A stretch of DNA of 21,974 nt from Anaerolineales bacterium UBA6663. Lineage in GTDB: Bacteria; Chloroflexota; Anaerolineae; Anaerolineales; UBA6663. This document shows, in pieces, positions 6,878 to 15,738 of this stretch (position 1 is the first letter of the stretch; the number at the start of each line of letters is the position of its first letter). A program made the position numbers and the translations under genes. The stretch spans positions 1-21,974 of the forward strand of contig DKKP01000414.1 in assembly GCA_002455335.1 (NCBI GenBank). The letters are read 5' to 3'. The notes below the pieces were generated by a model. It had not been told where the DNA came from. It searched no databases and saw only the letters and a program-made list of their open reading frames with translations.

Positions 6878-9616
6878 ATGTCGCACGCCGCGTCTCTTTC
6901 ACCTCGTGACATTTCGCTTCAGCGGATTCACGACCTTGAGCTGCTCGAGCAAATCGCGCGCGATGTGACGTCGACGCTCGATCTCGATCAGGTGCTGACG
7001 CTGATCCTCGAGCGCGTCAAAGCCTCGCTGGATGCTGAGGCGGCTTCAGTCATGCTGGTCGAGGCGGGCTCCCAGGCCTTGGTCTTTCGGGCCGCGTCGA
7101 GCGCAAATGCCGCTCTGCTCCTTCAACAGAGGATCCCTCCCGGCGTGGGGATCGCGGGCTGGGTCGCTCAGACCGCGACGCCGCTGATCGTTACAGACCC
7201 CGCGCGAGATCCACGTTTCTACGCCGACATCGATCGGATCGACGGCTTTGTCACGCGCACGATCCTGGCTGTGCCGCTCAAGGTCCAGGATCGTCTCCTC
7301 GGGGTGCTCGAAGCGCTCAACAAACACGGAGGCGGGTTTACGACCGAGGACGAGCGGTTGCTCATGCTTGTGGCCTCGTGGGCCGCGATCGCCATCGAGA
7401 ACGCCCGGCTCTATACCGAGGCCACGGAACGCGCGCACGAACTGGCCGTGCGCAACGAAGTCAGTCAGCGGCTCTCTGCCGCCACCGATCTGCAGGGACT
7501 GCTCAACGGTGTGACAGCCCATCTGGCCGAGGTCGCCGGAGCCGACGCCTGCATGATCTTGCTGGGCGATCCACAACAGGAAACGCCGCTGCCGGTGACG
7601 ATCTATGCCAACGGCCAGATCCTGCCCAACGTGGAACCCAAACTCGATCGCGTGACAGCAATGCTCCGGCGCGAAGTCCCGATGACCGGGGTGACCATCC
7701 TCCCCGATTTACTGGCATCCGGTTACCTGACTGAGGCAGAGATCGAGCATGCCCCTGCCCGTGCGCTGCTGATCTTGCCCCTGCTGATCGGAGACGTCGC
7801 GCAAGGGGTGGTCCTCCTCGGCCATTCGCAACCGGGCCGCTTCTCGCAGCGCGACGTCGAGCGCGTCCAGCCGCTGACGCAACAGGTCGCGCTGGCCGTC
7901 CGCAAGGCGCTTGTGACCGACCACCTGGCGGAGATGGTCGAAGCGCGCACGCGTGAGCTTCGGAGCGAGCAGGCTCGTCTGAATATCATCCACGAGATCG
8001 GACAGGTGGCCGTCTCGACGCTCGACCCCGCCATGCTCCTGCGCGCAGCCGCCCGACAGATCCGCGATGCGTTCGGCTACCTGCGGGTGCGGATCTGGAT
8101 GGGCGACTCGGCGGCGCTGAGCCTCACGGCCGACGCCGGCGGCCCGAACGCCAGCCCCTCACGATACATCCCGATCGCGAACGACAGCCTGCCGGGTTGG
8201 GTCGCCGCCCATCACCAGCAACTGTACGTGCCGGACCTGGCGCTCGACACCGCGCGTCGCGTGCCGGATGGCGGTTTGGCCGTGCGCTCGGCCGTCGGTG
8301 TGCCGCTCCGATCCCAGACCGAGCTGGTCGGCGTGCTGGAAGCTCATAGTGATCAGGTGGAGGCCTTCAGCGGCGAAGACCTGTCGACGCTCGAGACCGT
8401 CGCCGGCCGCCTGGCCATGGCGCTCAAGAACGCACGGCTGTTCGAGCGGGTCGCTCGCGGCCAGCGCGAGTGGGAGACGACCTTTGATGCGATCGCCGAG
8501 GGCGTGGTGGTGCACGATGAGCAACTGGTGATCATCCGAGCCAATCATGCGCTTGCCGTGTTGCTCGACACAGCGCCCGAGGCCCTGATCGGGCACGATG
8601 TGTCAACCGCGCTGTGCGGCGGCGAGTTGCCTGAGTGTGCGACCGTGAGGTCAGATCCGCAAAGCCCGCTCTCTCTGGAGCTAAACGAGCCGCGCCGTGG
8701 CCGAACGCTGGCGATCACGGGCTACCCGATCGCGCGCGGGGGCGGCGGCGGCCGTGTGCTTGTCGTGCGCGACGTCACAGACGAACGTATCTGGCGCGCG
8801 CGGATGCTGCAGACCGAGAAACTCGCTTCGCTTGGCCAACTCTCAGCCGGGATCGCGCACGAGATCAACAACCCGCTCGGCTTCATCCACAGCAACCTCA
8901 ACACGCTCTCGCGCTACGCCTCCGAGCTGCGCACGCTGTTCGCGGCCTATCACACAGCATTTGCGGCCGATCCCCGCCTCGCTGCGTGCGACGCAGGGAT
9001 CGATCCCGATTTCATCCTGCAGGACCTGGATCAGGCGATCACGGAGTCGCAAGAGGGCGTTGAACGCGTGCAGAGCATCGTCACAGGGCTCAAGAACTTC
9101 GCCCGGGCCGACGAGAGCACGGAGTTGAAAGCGATCGACCTACACACAGCGCTCGAGACGGCGCTCAAGATCGCGTGGAACGAGATCAAGTACAAGGCCA
9201 CGATCGACAAGGACTATGGCGTACTCCCGCAGGTTCGCTGCAACCCTTATCGCATCGGGCAGGTCTTCATCAATCTGCTGGTCAATGCCGCCCAGGCCAT
9301 CCAGGGCGAGGGCCGGATCTCGCTCCGGACCCGCGCCGTCGACGACTGGGTCGAGATTTCGATCCAGGACACCGGACAGGGCATCCCGGCCGAGAACCTG
9401 CCCAAGCTCTACGATCCCTTCTTCACGACCAAGGATATCGGGAAGGGCACCGGGCTTGGGCTGAGCGTGGTCTACGGCATCGTGAACGAGCACGGCGGCC
9501 AAATCGACGTCGCCAGCCGCCCGGGTCAAGGGACCACGTTCACGATCTATCTACCCGTTGCCGGGCCGGCGCAGTCGGAGGCCGATCCCGTCAGGGAGGA
9601 CAACCATGCAGGCTGA
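6878..9616 (+). CDS. Soluble GAF-GAF-GAF-PAS sensor histidine kinase
   Basis: 912 residues from ATG 6878. Domain order: GAF1 (about 18-185), GAF2 (190-340), a coiled coil (342-372), GAF3 (375-528), PAS (530-640, with C580-GGELPE-C587), HisKA with the H-box AGIAHEINNP (His661), and an HATPase domain with the N-box LLVNAAQAI (Asn803), DTGQGIP (from Asp831) and the GKGTGLGLSV lid. No membrane segment is seen, so it senses cytoplasmic signals; the ligands are unknown. It should phosphorylate the overlapping response regulator. The frame is open upstream to a TTG at 6791, but the intervening sequence is not domain-like, so the ATG was chosen although no clear Shine-Dalgarno precedes it. It ends 11 bases inside the next gene. 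Confidence 0.9.
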   Translation: MSHAASLSPRDISLQRIHDLELLEQIARDVTSTLDLDQVLTLILERVKASLDAEAASVMLVEAGSQALVFRAASSANAALLLQQRIPPGVGIAGWVAQTATPLIVTDPARDPRFYADIDRIDGFVTRTILAVPLKVQDRLLGVLEALNKHGGGFTTEDERLLMLVASWAAIAIENARLYTEATERAHELAVRNEVSQRLSAATDLQGLLNGVTAHLAEVAGADACMILLGDPQQETPLPVTIYANGQILPNVEPKLDRVTAMLRREVPMTGVTILPDLLASGYLTEAEIEHAPARALLILPLLIGDVAQGVVLLGHSQPGRFSQRDVERVQPLTQQVALAVRKALVTDHLAEMVEARTRELRSEQARLNIIHEIGQVAVSTLDPAMLLRAAARQIRDAFGYLRVRIWMGDSAALSLTADAGGPNASPSRYIPIANDSLPGWVAAHHQQLYVPDLALDTARRVPDGGLAVRSAVGVPLRSQTELVGVLEAHSDQVEAFSGEDLSTLETVAGRLAMALKNARLFERVARGQREWETTFDAIAEGVVVHDEQLVIIRANHALAVLLDTAPEALIGHDVSTALCGGELPECATVRSDPQSPLSLELNEPRRGRTLAITGYPIARGGGGGRVLVVRDVTDERIWRARMLQTEKLASLGQLSAGIAHEINNPLGFIHSNLNTLSRYASELRTLFAAYHTAFAADPRLAACDAGIDPDFILQDLDQAITESQEGVERVQSIVTGLKNFARADESTELKAIDLHTALETALKIAWNEIKYKATIDKDYGVLPQVRCNPYRIGQVFINLLVNAAQAIQGEGRISLRTRAVDDWVEISIQDTGQGIPAENLPKLYDPFFTTKDIGKGTGLGLSVVYGIVNEHGGQIDVASRPGQGTTFTIYLPVAGPAQSEADPVREDNHAG

Positions 9617-10946
9617 AGCACCCACCCTCAGCACCCCGGCGCACGACAGCGCGCCGACGATCTTGTTGGTCGACGATGAGCCCAGCGTCCTGGCTGCGCT
9701 CAAACGGGCGCTGCGCCCCGACGGCTACCGGATTCTGACAGCCGAGAGCGGCGCTGAGGCGCTCGAGCTCCTCGAACGCGAGCCAGTCGCCGTGATCGTG
9801 TCCGACCAGCGTATGCCGCGCATGTCGGGCGCCGAGTTCCTCGAGCTGGCGCGCCAATACGCGCCCGATACGGGTCGTATCATGCTGACCGGCTACGCCG
9901 AGCCGCAAGCGATCATCGACGCGATCAATCGCGGCGGCGTCTATCGCTACATCAGCAAGCCCTGGGACGATGGTGACTTGCGCCTGACCCTCCGGCGAGC
10001 CATCGATCAACATCTGCTCATCGGTGAAAACCGATTGCTGAACGCCGAGATCCAGGCGCAGAACGCGGCGTTGGCGGAGGCCAACCGCACGCTCGAGCGG
10101 CGGGTCGCCGAGCGCACCCGCGAGGTCGAGGCTCAGCGCGACGAACTCAAGGATCTATACGGTCAGCTCGATCAGAACTTCGCCGACGTCATCCGCGTCT
10201 TTGTCAGCCTGCTCGAGCTCCGCGACAGCCGCGAGGCCGGGCACTCACGCCGGGTGGCGGCCGCGGCGCGTTTCGTCGCAGAACAGCTGCATCTTGCGGC
10301 CGAGGAGGTTCGCGATATCGAGTTCGCGGCCCAACTCCACGAGATCGGCAAGCTGAGCCTGCCGGATACGCTTCTCGGTAAATCAGAGGCTGCACTCACC
10401 CCGACCGAGCGCGAGATGGTGCAGCGCTGCCCGGTGGTCGGCCAGGCGATCCTGATGGGCATCGGCAACCTGCAGGCGGTCGGGCGCATGATTTACCACC
10501 ACCGCGAGCGCTACGACGGCCTCGGGTACCCGGAGCGCATCGCGGGCGACGAGATCCCGCTCGGCGCGCGCATCATCGCCGCAGCCGATGCGCTCGATCG
10601 GATGGTGTTCGGGCAGGACGAGACGCTCAAGCGCTCGGCTTCGAGCGTGCGCGATGAACTGGCGCGCCAGGCCGGACACCAGTTCGATCCGCGCGTGGTG
10701 CTGGCCGTCGTCGAATATCTCGAGGCGCTGCGCCGGGAACAGCAGGATGCGCGGGCGCTCAAGATCGCGCTGCATGTCCTCCAGCCCGGGATGACTCTGG
10801 CGCGCGATCTGGTCTCGGCACAAGGCGCGTTGCTCATGCCACGCGGCACGCTGTTATCGGTGACACACGTCGAGCGCATCCGCAACTTCGCCCGGGTCGA
10901 CGCGCTTGGCGCGATCTACGTCTTCCCGGCCGACGACGCTCACTAG
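9606..10946 (+). CDS. Response regulator with variant HD-GYP output domain
   Basis: 446 residues. Receiver domain: DD23-24, phospho-acceptor Asp67 in VSDQRMP and Lys118 in SKPW. A coiled coil (about 138-190) leads to an HD-GYP domain: GHSRRV (His213), HEIGK (His245-Glu246), QRCPVVG (Cys275), YHHRERYDGLGYP (His298-299, GYP 307-309) and AADAL (Asp328). A C-terminal segment (385-440) with PGMTLARDLV and HVERIRNF follows. The family hydrolyses cyclic di-GMP, using a cluster of metal-ligand residues. Here the usual HD is HE and the usual His of HPxxG is Cys, so activity or metal preference may differ. GGGAGGA lies 5 bases before the ATG, and the gene overlaps the kinase gene by 11 bases. It is evidently the partner of that kinase. 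Confidence 0.9.
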   Translation: MQAEAPTLSTPAHDSAPTILLVDDEPSVLAALKRALRPDGYRILTAESGAEALELLEREPVAVIVSDQRMPRMSGAEFLELARQYAPDTGRIMLTGYAEPQAIIDAINRGGVYRYISKPWDDGDLRLTLRRAIDQHLLIGENRLLNAEIQAQNAALAEANRTLERRVAERTREVEAQRDELKDLYGQLDQNFADVIRVFVSLLELRDSREAGHSRRVAAAARFVAEQLHLAAEEVRDIEFAAQLHEIGKLSLPDTLLGKSEAALTPTEREMVQRCPVVGQAILMGIGNLQAVGRMIYHHRERYDGLGYPERIAGDEIPLGARIIAAADALDRMVFGQDETLKRSASSVRDELARQAGHQFDPRVVLAVVEYLEALRREQQDARALKIALHVLQPGMTLARDLVSAQGALLMPRGTLLSVTHVERIRNFARVDALGAIYVFPADDAH

Positions 10947-11129
10947 TCTCGTCGTTCGCCCGGCCTCTTGCTGGTGCAGTTGCCACGAAAGGTCCGGTTT
11001 GCTCGGAGCCGCGCCTGGGCCAGGGTGACAACTCGACCGCGCACACCGAAAATATGCGGATGCGCGGCGCCAGATCTGAGGGCTAGAATGGGGCCGGTTA
11101 CATTTCGCCTGGACCTCTGAGGAGCCCTG
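10947..11129 (+). promoter_or_regulatory. Intergenic region with TAGAAT -10 box for beta-helix gene
   Basis: 183 bases without a gene. GCTAGAATG places a good -10 box (TAGAAT, 11084-11089) about 40 bases before the ATG at 11130. No convincing -35 is seen at 17 bases. No terminator with a U-tract was found after the response regulator gene; CCTGG-G-CCAGG is a small palindrome only. Confidence 0.4.
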
Positions 11130-13346
11130 ATGTCTCGATATTCGATCCTGCGCTTCGCCGTGATCCTCGGTCTGCTGGCCACGACGGCGCCGCCCGCCCG
11201 GCGGGTTGCGGCCGCGACGGCGCTCGAACTCTATGGGACCTTCCACGCGCTGGGCGTGGTCGTCTCGCTTACAGCCGGGGAGGACGCCAACCAGAACGCC
11301 ACAGCCAGCCTGTCCTACCGGGTCAGCGGGAGCGGCGCCTATCAGACCGGGTACCCTCTGACGCGCGTCAACGCCACGCGGTTTGCCGGCAGCCTGTTCT
11401 GGCTGACACCGGGCACGGCGTACGACGTCACGGTGACGTTTTCGGATCCTGACGGCGGCGCGTTGAGCGGTGCGACCGTCAGCGGCACAGGCGCCACTCG
11501 GGCCGAGATCGCGCTCCCGGCCCCAACCAGCACTTACATCGTAAGTTCAAGCGGCACGGGCAGCGCCTGCACGACGGCGACGCCCTGCGCCTTGAGCACG
11601 GCGCTCAACGCCGCGCAACCGGGCGCCTCGATCCAGCTGCGCGGTGGCACGTATTACCAGGGCGGGCTGAGCACGCCGCGCTCGGGCAGCGCCGGCGCCC
11701 CGATCGTGATCCGCAGCTACGCCGGCGAACGCGCGATCTTCGACGGCGCGGACCCGGCCGCCTTCACCTGGGCCGCCCAGGGCGGCGGTGTGTACCGGGC
11801 CACGGTCAACGTCGCCGACACGCATCTGGTCGCGGCAAACGACCAGCGCCTGTACCCGTACGGGAGCCTGGCGGATCTGCAAAACCTGGTCTGGGGCATC
11901 CCCGGCTTCTACGTCAGCGGCACAAGCGTCTACGTGCGCCTCGCGGGCGACGCAAACCCCGCTGGCCAAACGATGCGGGTGTCGCGCTTCAACACGGCGT
12001 TCACGGTCAACGATCAGCACATCGCCTTCGTCGATCTGACCTTCCGAAATTACGGCCAGGGGTCGTACGCCAAGGCCATCTACTTCGACACGGCCTCAGA
12101 CAACCTCGTCCAGGGCAGCACGTTCTTCAACAACGATCTGGGCATCGGGTTCAAACGCGAGTCGGGGCGCAACGTCATCCAGGATAACGAATTCTCCGAC
12201 ACCAACTTCATGTGGCCGTGGGACGCGGTCAAGGGCGGCAGCGACCTCGAGACCGGTGGCGTCGGCTTCTATAGCCCGACCACCGGGCGCGGCAACGTCA
12301 TCCGGCGCAACATCTTCCACGACTACTTCGACGGCGCCACCACCTGCCCCGAAGACAACGGCGCCTCGACCAACGAGACCGACTTCTACGAGAACGAGAT
12401 CTACAACGCCGGCGACGACGCGCTCTCGGCCGATGGCGCGTGCAGCAACGTGCGCATCTGGGGCAACGTGATCCACAACGCGCTGGTCGGGATCTCGTTC
12501 GCGCCCATCTACGAGGGCCCGATCTACGCGATCCGCAACGTGATCTACAACCTCGACGCCGGGAACAACAACTATTCCGGTATGTCGTTCAAGTTCAACA
12601 GCGGATACAGCCAATCCGGCCGGATGTATCTCTTCCACAACACGGTGGATGCCGTGCGCCCCAACAACCCGGGCTTCGCGCTGCGGTCACCCGGCACGTG
12701 GCAGATGATCGTCGCGCGCAACAACATCTGGGCCGGCACCGGGTATGCGATCGAGAACGCCAACACAAGCCAGCCGCTGGACTTCGACTACGACAACCTG
12801 TATACCTCAGGCGCCGAGCTGGCGTGGTGGGGCGGCGCGCATTATGCGACGCTGGCGGCGTTCCGCTCGGGCACCGGCCTCGAGGCGCATGGCGTGAGCC
12901 TGCCGGCGGGCTTCACCAACGCAGCCGGCGGCGATTACAGCCTGGCGGCCGGGAGCGACATGATCGACAAGGGCCTGGCGATCCCGGGGATCAACGACGG
13001 CTACGCGGGCGCGGCGCCGGACCTTGGCGCTCACGAGTTCTTGCCGGGGTTGACAGCGCGCGCCTACGGCAGCGACGGCGCCCTCACGCTCACCTGGGCG
13101 CCGACCGGCGCCCTGCCCGGGAACGCGACCTGGCGCATCATGTACACCGGTCCGACGGCATCGCCGCCCTCGCCGGTGGCCGGCCTGGCCAACGGCGCGC
13201 GCAGCCAGACCTTCACGGGCGCGACCAACTACGCTCTGTATACCTTCACAGTCGAGGCCCTGGTCGACGGCGCGCCGATCCTCTCGGCCAGCGCTAGCGC
13301 CATGCCGACCGATCGGGCACTGTATCTGCCGCTTGTCAGAAGATGA
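11130..13346 (+). CDS. Secreted right-handed parallel beta-helix protein
   Basis: 738 residues. A signal peptide (1-29, ending VAAA) is followed by a fibronectin-III-like beta-sandwich (about 31-130) and a long right-handed parallel beta-helix (about 137-640). The helix starts with the typical ALNAAQPGASIQLRGGTYY and GAPIVIRSYAGERAIFDG patterns and contains many Asn-rich turns (for example RNVIQDNEFSDTN and RRNIFHDYFDG). A second Fn3-like segment (641-728) leads to the C-terminal tail ALYLPLVRR. Such folds occur in pectate lyases and other polysaccharide-active or adhesive proteins. I do not recognise a catalytic set, so enzyme activity is not claimed. GAGGAG lies 6 bases before the ATG. It ends 5 bases from the convergent glucosidase gene. 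Confidence 0.85.
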   Translation: MSRYSILRFAVILGLLATTAPPARRVAAATALELYGTFHALGVVVSLTAGEDANQNATASLSYRVSGSGAYQTGYPLTRVNATRFAGSLFWLTPGTAYDVTVTFSDPDGGALSGATVSGTGATRAEIALPAPTSTYIVSSSGTGSACTTATPCALSTALNAAQPGASIQLRGGTYYQGGLSTPRSGSAGAPIVIRSYAGERAIFDGADPAAFTWAAQGGGVYRATVNVADTHLVAANDQRLYPYGSLADLQNLVWGIPGFYVSGTSVYVRLAGDANPAGQTMRVSRFNTAFTVNDQHIAFVDLTFRNYGQGSYAKAIYFDTASDNLVQGSTFFNNDLGIGFKRESGRNVIQDNEFSDTNFMWPWDAVKGGSDLETGGVGFYSPTTGRGNVIRRNIFHDYFDGATTCPEDNGASTNETDFYENEIYNAGDDALSADGACSNVRIWGNVIHNALVGISFAPIYEGPIYAIRNVIYNLDAGNNNYSGMSFKFNSGYSQSGRMYLFHNTVDAVRPNNPGFALRSPGTWQMIVARNNIWAGTGYAIENANTSQPLDFDYDNLYTSGAELAWWGGAHYATLAAFRSGTGLEAHGVSLPAGFTNAAGGDYSLAAGSDMIDKGLAIPGINDGYAGAAPDLGAHEFLPGLTARAYGSDGALTLTWAPTGALPGNATWRIMYTGPTASPPSPVAGLANGARSQTFTGATNYALYTFTVEALVDGAPILSASASAMPTDRALYLPLVRR

Positions 13347-13351
13347 CGCCT

Positions 13352-15028
13352 TCAGGCCAGGCGATACACTCGCGCCTCATAGGGCCGGAGCGTGAAGCGA
13401 CGAACGTCGCCGGCCTCGACCGGGTAGTTGCCGATGACGAGCTCGGCTGAGCTGTAGGCCAGTTCGGCCGGTGCCGCGAACTCGGGCGAAGTCGCCGTGA
13501 AGTTCAGGACGACGAGCAGCCGTTCGCCATCGAGCGTCCGGGTGAAGGCGTAGATCTCGTCGTGCTCGGGCAGGATCATGTCGTACGTGCCGTAGACGAA
13601 GATCGGGTTGGCCTTCCGCAGCTGGATCAACGTCTGGTAGTAGTAGAACACCGAGTCGGGGTCGGCCAGCGCCTGCTCGACATTGATCGTCGGGTAATTC
13701 GGGTTGAGCTTGATCCACGGCGCGCCCGTCGTGAAACCGGCCCCTGGCGCACCGCTCCACTGCATCGGCGTGCGCGCGTTGTCGCGGCTGCGTTTGTGGA
13801 TCCCGGCTAGAGCGACCTGCGGGTCGAGCCCGAGTTCCTGAGTTTGTACCCGGTAGACATTGCGCGTTGCGACGTCGTTGTAGTCGTCGATCGACGGGAA
13901 GGCTACGTTCGTCATCCCGATCTCTTCGCCTTGATAGATGTAAGGCGTGCCCTGCAGCAGATGATTGAACGTCGCCAGCATCTTGGCCGACACGACACGA
14001 TACGGTCCGTCGTCGCCATAGCGCGAAACCGGGCGGGGCTGATCGTGGTTGCTCAGGTAGTTGCTGTTCCAGGCACGGCCCTCGAGCCCCTTCTGCCAGC
14101 GGGTCATCACCGCCTTGAGATCCTGGAGCTTCCAGGGTTGCGAACCCTGCTCCGCGAAGTTGCGATCCAGATCCATGTGCTCGAACTGGAAGACCATATT
14201 GAGCGCGCCGGTCTCTTCATGGGTCAACGCAACGGCGTCGTCGGGCGAGACCATCGGCGTCTCACCGACCGTGAGGATGTCATAGTGCGAAAGCACATCG
14301 CGCTTCATCTCGCCCAGGAACTCGGTCAGCCGCGGGCCACAGATGAAATGCTCACTGCCCTGAACGTGGCGGCTGCCGCCGAGGGGCGCCGCATCCGGCA
14401 GGCCCGGCGCCTTGGAGAGCATGTTGATGACATCCATCCGGAAGCCGTCGACGCCGCGCTTCAGCCACCAATGCATCATATCGAAGACCTCACGTCGGAC
14501 CTTCGGGTTCTCCCAGTTGAGGTCGGGCTGCCGCCGCGTGAACAGGTGGAGGTAATACTCGCCCGTCGCCGGGTCGAGTTCCCAGGCCGAGCCTGTGAAG
14601 AAGGCCTGCCAGTTGTTCGGGGGGCCGTCCGCCTTGCCCGGACGCCAGATGTAGTAATCGCGATAGGGATTGTCCTTCGACTTGCGCGACTCGACAAACC
14701 AGGGATGGTCATCGGAGGTGTGATTGACCACCAGATCCATCACCAACTTGAGGCCCCGGGCGTGCATCCCGGCGACCAGTTCGTCCCAGTCGGCCAACGT
14801 GCCGAACTCGGTCATGATGTCTTGATAGTCGCTGATGTCGTAGCCGTTGTCGTCGTTCGGCGACTTGTAAACCGGCGAGAGCCAGATCACGTCGACGCCG
14901 AGCGTCTTCAGATAGTCGAGCTTGCCCAGGATGCCCCGCAGATCGCCGATGCCGTCGCCATTGCTATCGGCAAAGCTGCGCGGATAGATTTGATAGACGA
15001 CGCACTCTTTCCACCAGGTCTTGTTCAT
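13352..15028 (-). CDS. GH13 alpha-glucosidase, oligo-1,6-glucosidase type
   Basis: 558 residues, the length I recall for Bacillus oligo-1,6-glucosidase. GH13 regions: DLVVNH (98-103); GFRMDVINM with the nucleophile Asp199; TVGETP with the acid/base Glu256; and NHDQPR with Asp329. QPDLNWENP (168-176) is typical of the GH13_31 group. Val200 after the nucleophile is the residue associated with alpha-1,6 specificity (isomaltose-type substrates); alpha-1,4 enzymes usually carry Ala or Thr there. There is no signal peptide, so it probably processes imported oligosaccharides in the cytoplasm. The start is ATG 15028 with AAGGAG 6 bases upstream; the frame extending to 15211 is Cys/Ser-rich and overlaps the DUF2721 gene, so it was rejected. 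No transporter or LacI regulator is seen beside it. Confidence 0.92.
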   Translation of the reverse strand: MNKTWWKECVVYQIYPRSFADSNGDGIGDLRGILGKLDYLKTLGVDVIWLSPVYKSPNDDNGYDISDYQDIMTEFGTLADWDELVAGMHARGLKLVMDLVVNHTSDDHPWFVESRKSKDNPYRDYYIWRPGKADGPPNNWQAFFTGSAWELDPATGEYYLHLFTRRQPDLNWENPKVRREVFDMMHWWLKRGVDGFRMDVINMLSKAPGLPDAAPLGGSRHVQGSEHFICGPRLTEFLGEMKRDVLSHYDILTVGETPMVSPDDAVALTHEETGALNMVFQFEHMDLDRNFAEQGSQPWKLQDLKAVMTRWQKGLEGRAWNSNYLSNHDQPRPVSRYGDDGPYRVVSAKMLATFNHLLQGTPYIYQGEEIGMTNVAFPSIDDYNDVATRNVYRVQTQELGLDPQVALAGIHKRSRDNARTPMQWSGAPGAGFTTGAPWIKLNPNYPTINVEQALADPDSVFYYYQTLIQLRKANPIFVYGTYDMILPEHDEIYAFTRTLDGERLLVVLNFTATSPEFAAPAELAYSSAELVIGNYPVEAGDVRRFTLRPYEARVYRLA

Positions 15029-15071
15029 TGAGGGCTCCTTGTTCGCGCATACGGCACGATGTGAATGCGAT

Positions 15072-15482
15072 TCAGGGCTTTGGGTCGAGCCGGTCGAGAT
15101 CCTGCACTTGAAGCTTGAGCGCATCGATCGAGACCCACAACTCACGCAGAGATAGGAAGAGCGAAGCCAGCAGGAACAACAGGCTGGCGCCAAAGATCCA
15201 TTGGCCAGCAATCACCTGCCCGGCGAACAGCGCCCCCATCGACAGCACACAACCGGCAAAGCTGGCGACGCCAAAGACCTGCATGTTGCGGATCAGGCCG
15301 ATTCGATAGATCAGGTTGTTCAACTGCCCCCGGATGTGCCGCTGCGGGTCCTGTCGGTAGCGACCATGCAGATCACGGATCAGGTTGGCCAGCGTCAGGA
15401 AGCGGTTCGTATAGGCCAGCAAGAGCAGCGAGATCGCCGGGAACAGAAGCGCCGGGGTCGTAAGGGTGAGATCTGTCGACAT
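15072..15482 (-). CDS. DUF2721 family membrane protein
   Basis: 136 residues. The N-terminal stretch TPALLFPAISLLLLAYTNRF (9-28), then LANLIRDLH, matches the DUF2721 family. Two further hydrophobic segments (about 70-90 and 95-113) follow a basic cytoplasmic-looking stretch, and the C-terminus is charged. The family has no established function. It is 43 bases upstream of the glucosidase gene on the same strand, so the two are probably co-transcribed. Only a weak AAG precedes the ATG at 15482. TAGAAT (15550-15545, minus strand) is a possible -10 box about 63 bases upstream, without a clear -35. Confidence 0.75.
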   Translation of the reverse strand: MSTDLTLTTPALLFPAISLLLLAYTNRFLTLANLIRDLHGRYRQDPQRHIRGQLNNLIYRIGLIRNMQVFGVASFAGCVLSMGALFAGQVIAGQWIFGASLLFLLASLFLSLRELWVSIDALKLQVQDLDRLDPKP

Positions 15483-15647
15483 AATAGCTTAATGAACTGG
15501 GATCGGATCGTGCTGGAAATTGCGAGACAATCGCCGGTCACAGGATTCTACTCGCTGACTGAATAATGGATAGCGCTCAACGCTGCATTTGGGCGCCGGG
15601 ACCCACTTTGAGCCGAGCGCCAATCTGCCAAACGACCCAAAAAGTCG

Positions 15648-15674
15648 TGTCGATTTTCGGTCTGGCTATTCGAC
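15648..15674 (+). promoter_or_regulatory. Putative ECF42 sigma target promoter, TGTCGA-N17-CGAC
   Basis: TGTCGA (15648-15653), exactly 17 bases, then CGAC (15671-15674), in the 256-base divergent spacer and 64 bases before the first YCII gene. As I recall from work on Streptomyces venezuelae, ECF42 promoters carry TGTCGA at -35 and CGAC or CGTC at -10. The downstream unit ends with an ECF42-type sigma factor, so autoregulation is the natural reading. The sequence match is seen directly; its function is inferred. Confidence 0.6.
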
Positions 15675-15738
15675 GTATGGATAGAACGCAGGACAATCCT
15701 CGGGTGACCTGGCCGGAACCACACAAGGAGACCTTCCG

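Noticed and set aside
8392..8397. TGTCGA string as a further ECF42 site
   Set aside because: Inside the histidine kinase coding region. The other copies at about 15475 (start of the DUF2721 gene) and 17385 (sigma gene) are also within coding sequence, so none looks like a promoter.
12440..13297. 285-codon plus-strand frame inside the beta-helix gene
   Set aside because: Gln/Arg-rich alternative frame of a gene with a clear signal peptide and fold pattern.
13844..15031. 395-codon plus-strand frame
   Set aside because: Antisense to the GH13 enzyme, whose catalytic residues are all present on the other strand.
15483..15738. Possible small gene in the longest spacer
   Set aside because: No start with a ribosome site and coding-like composition was found; the region is explained by divergent promoters.
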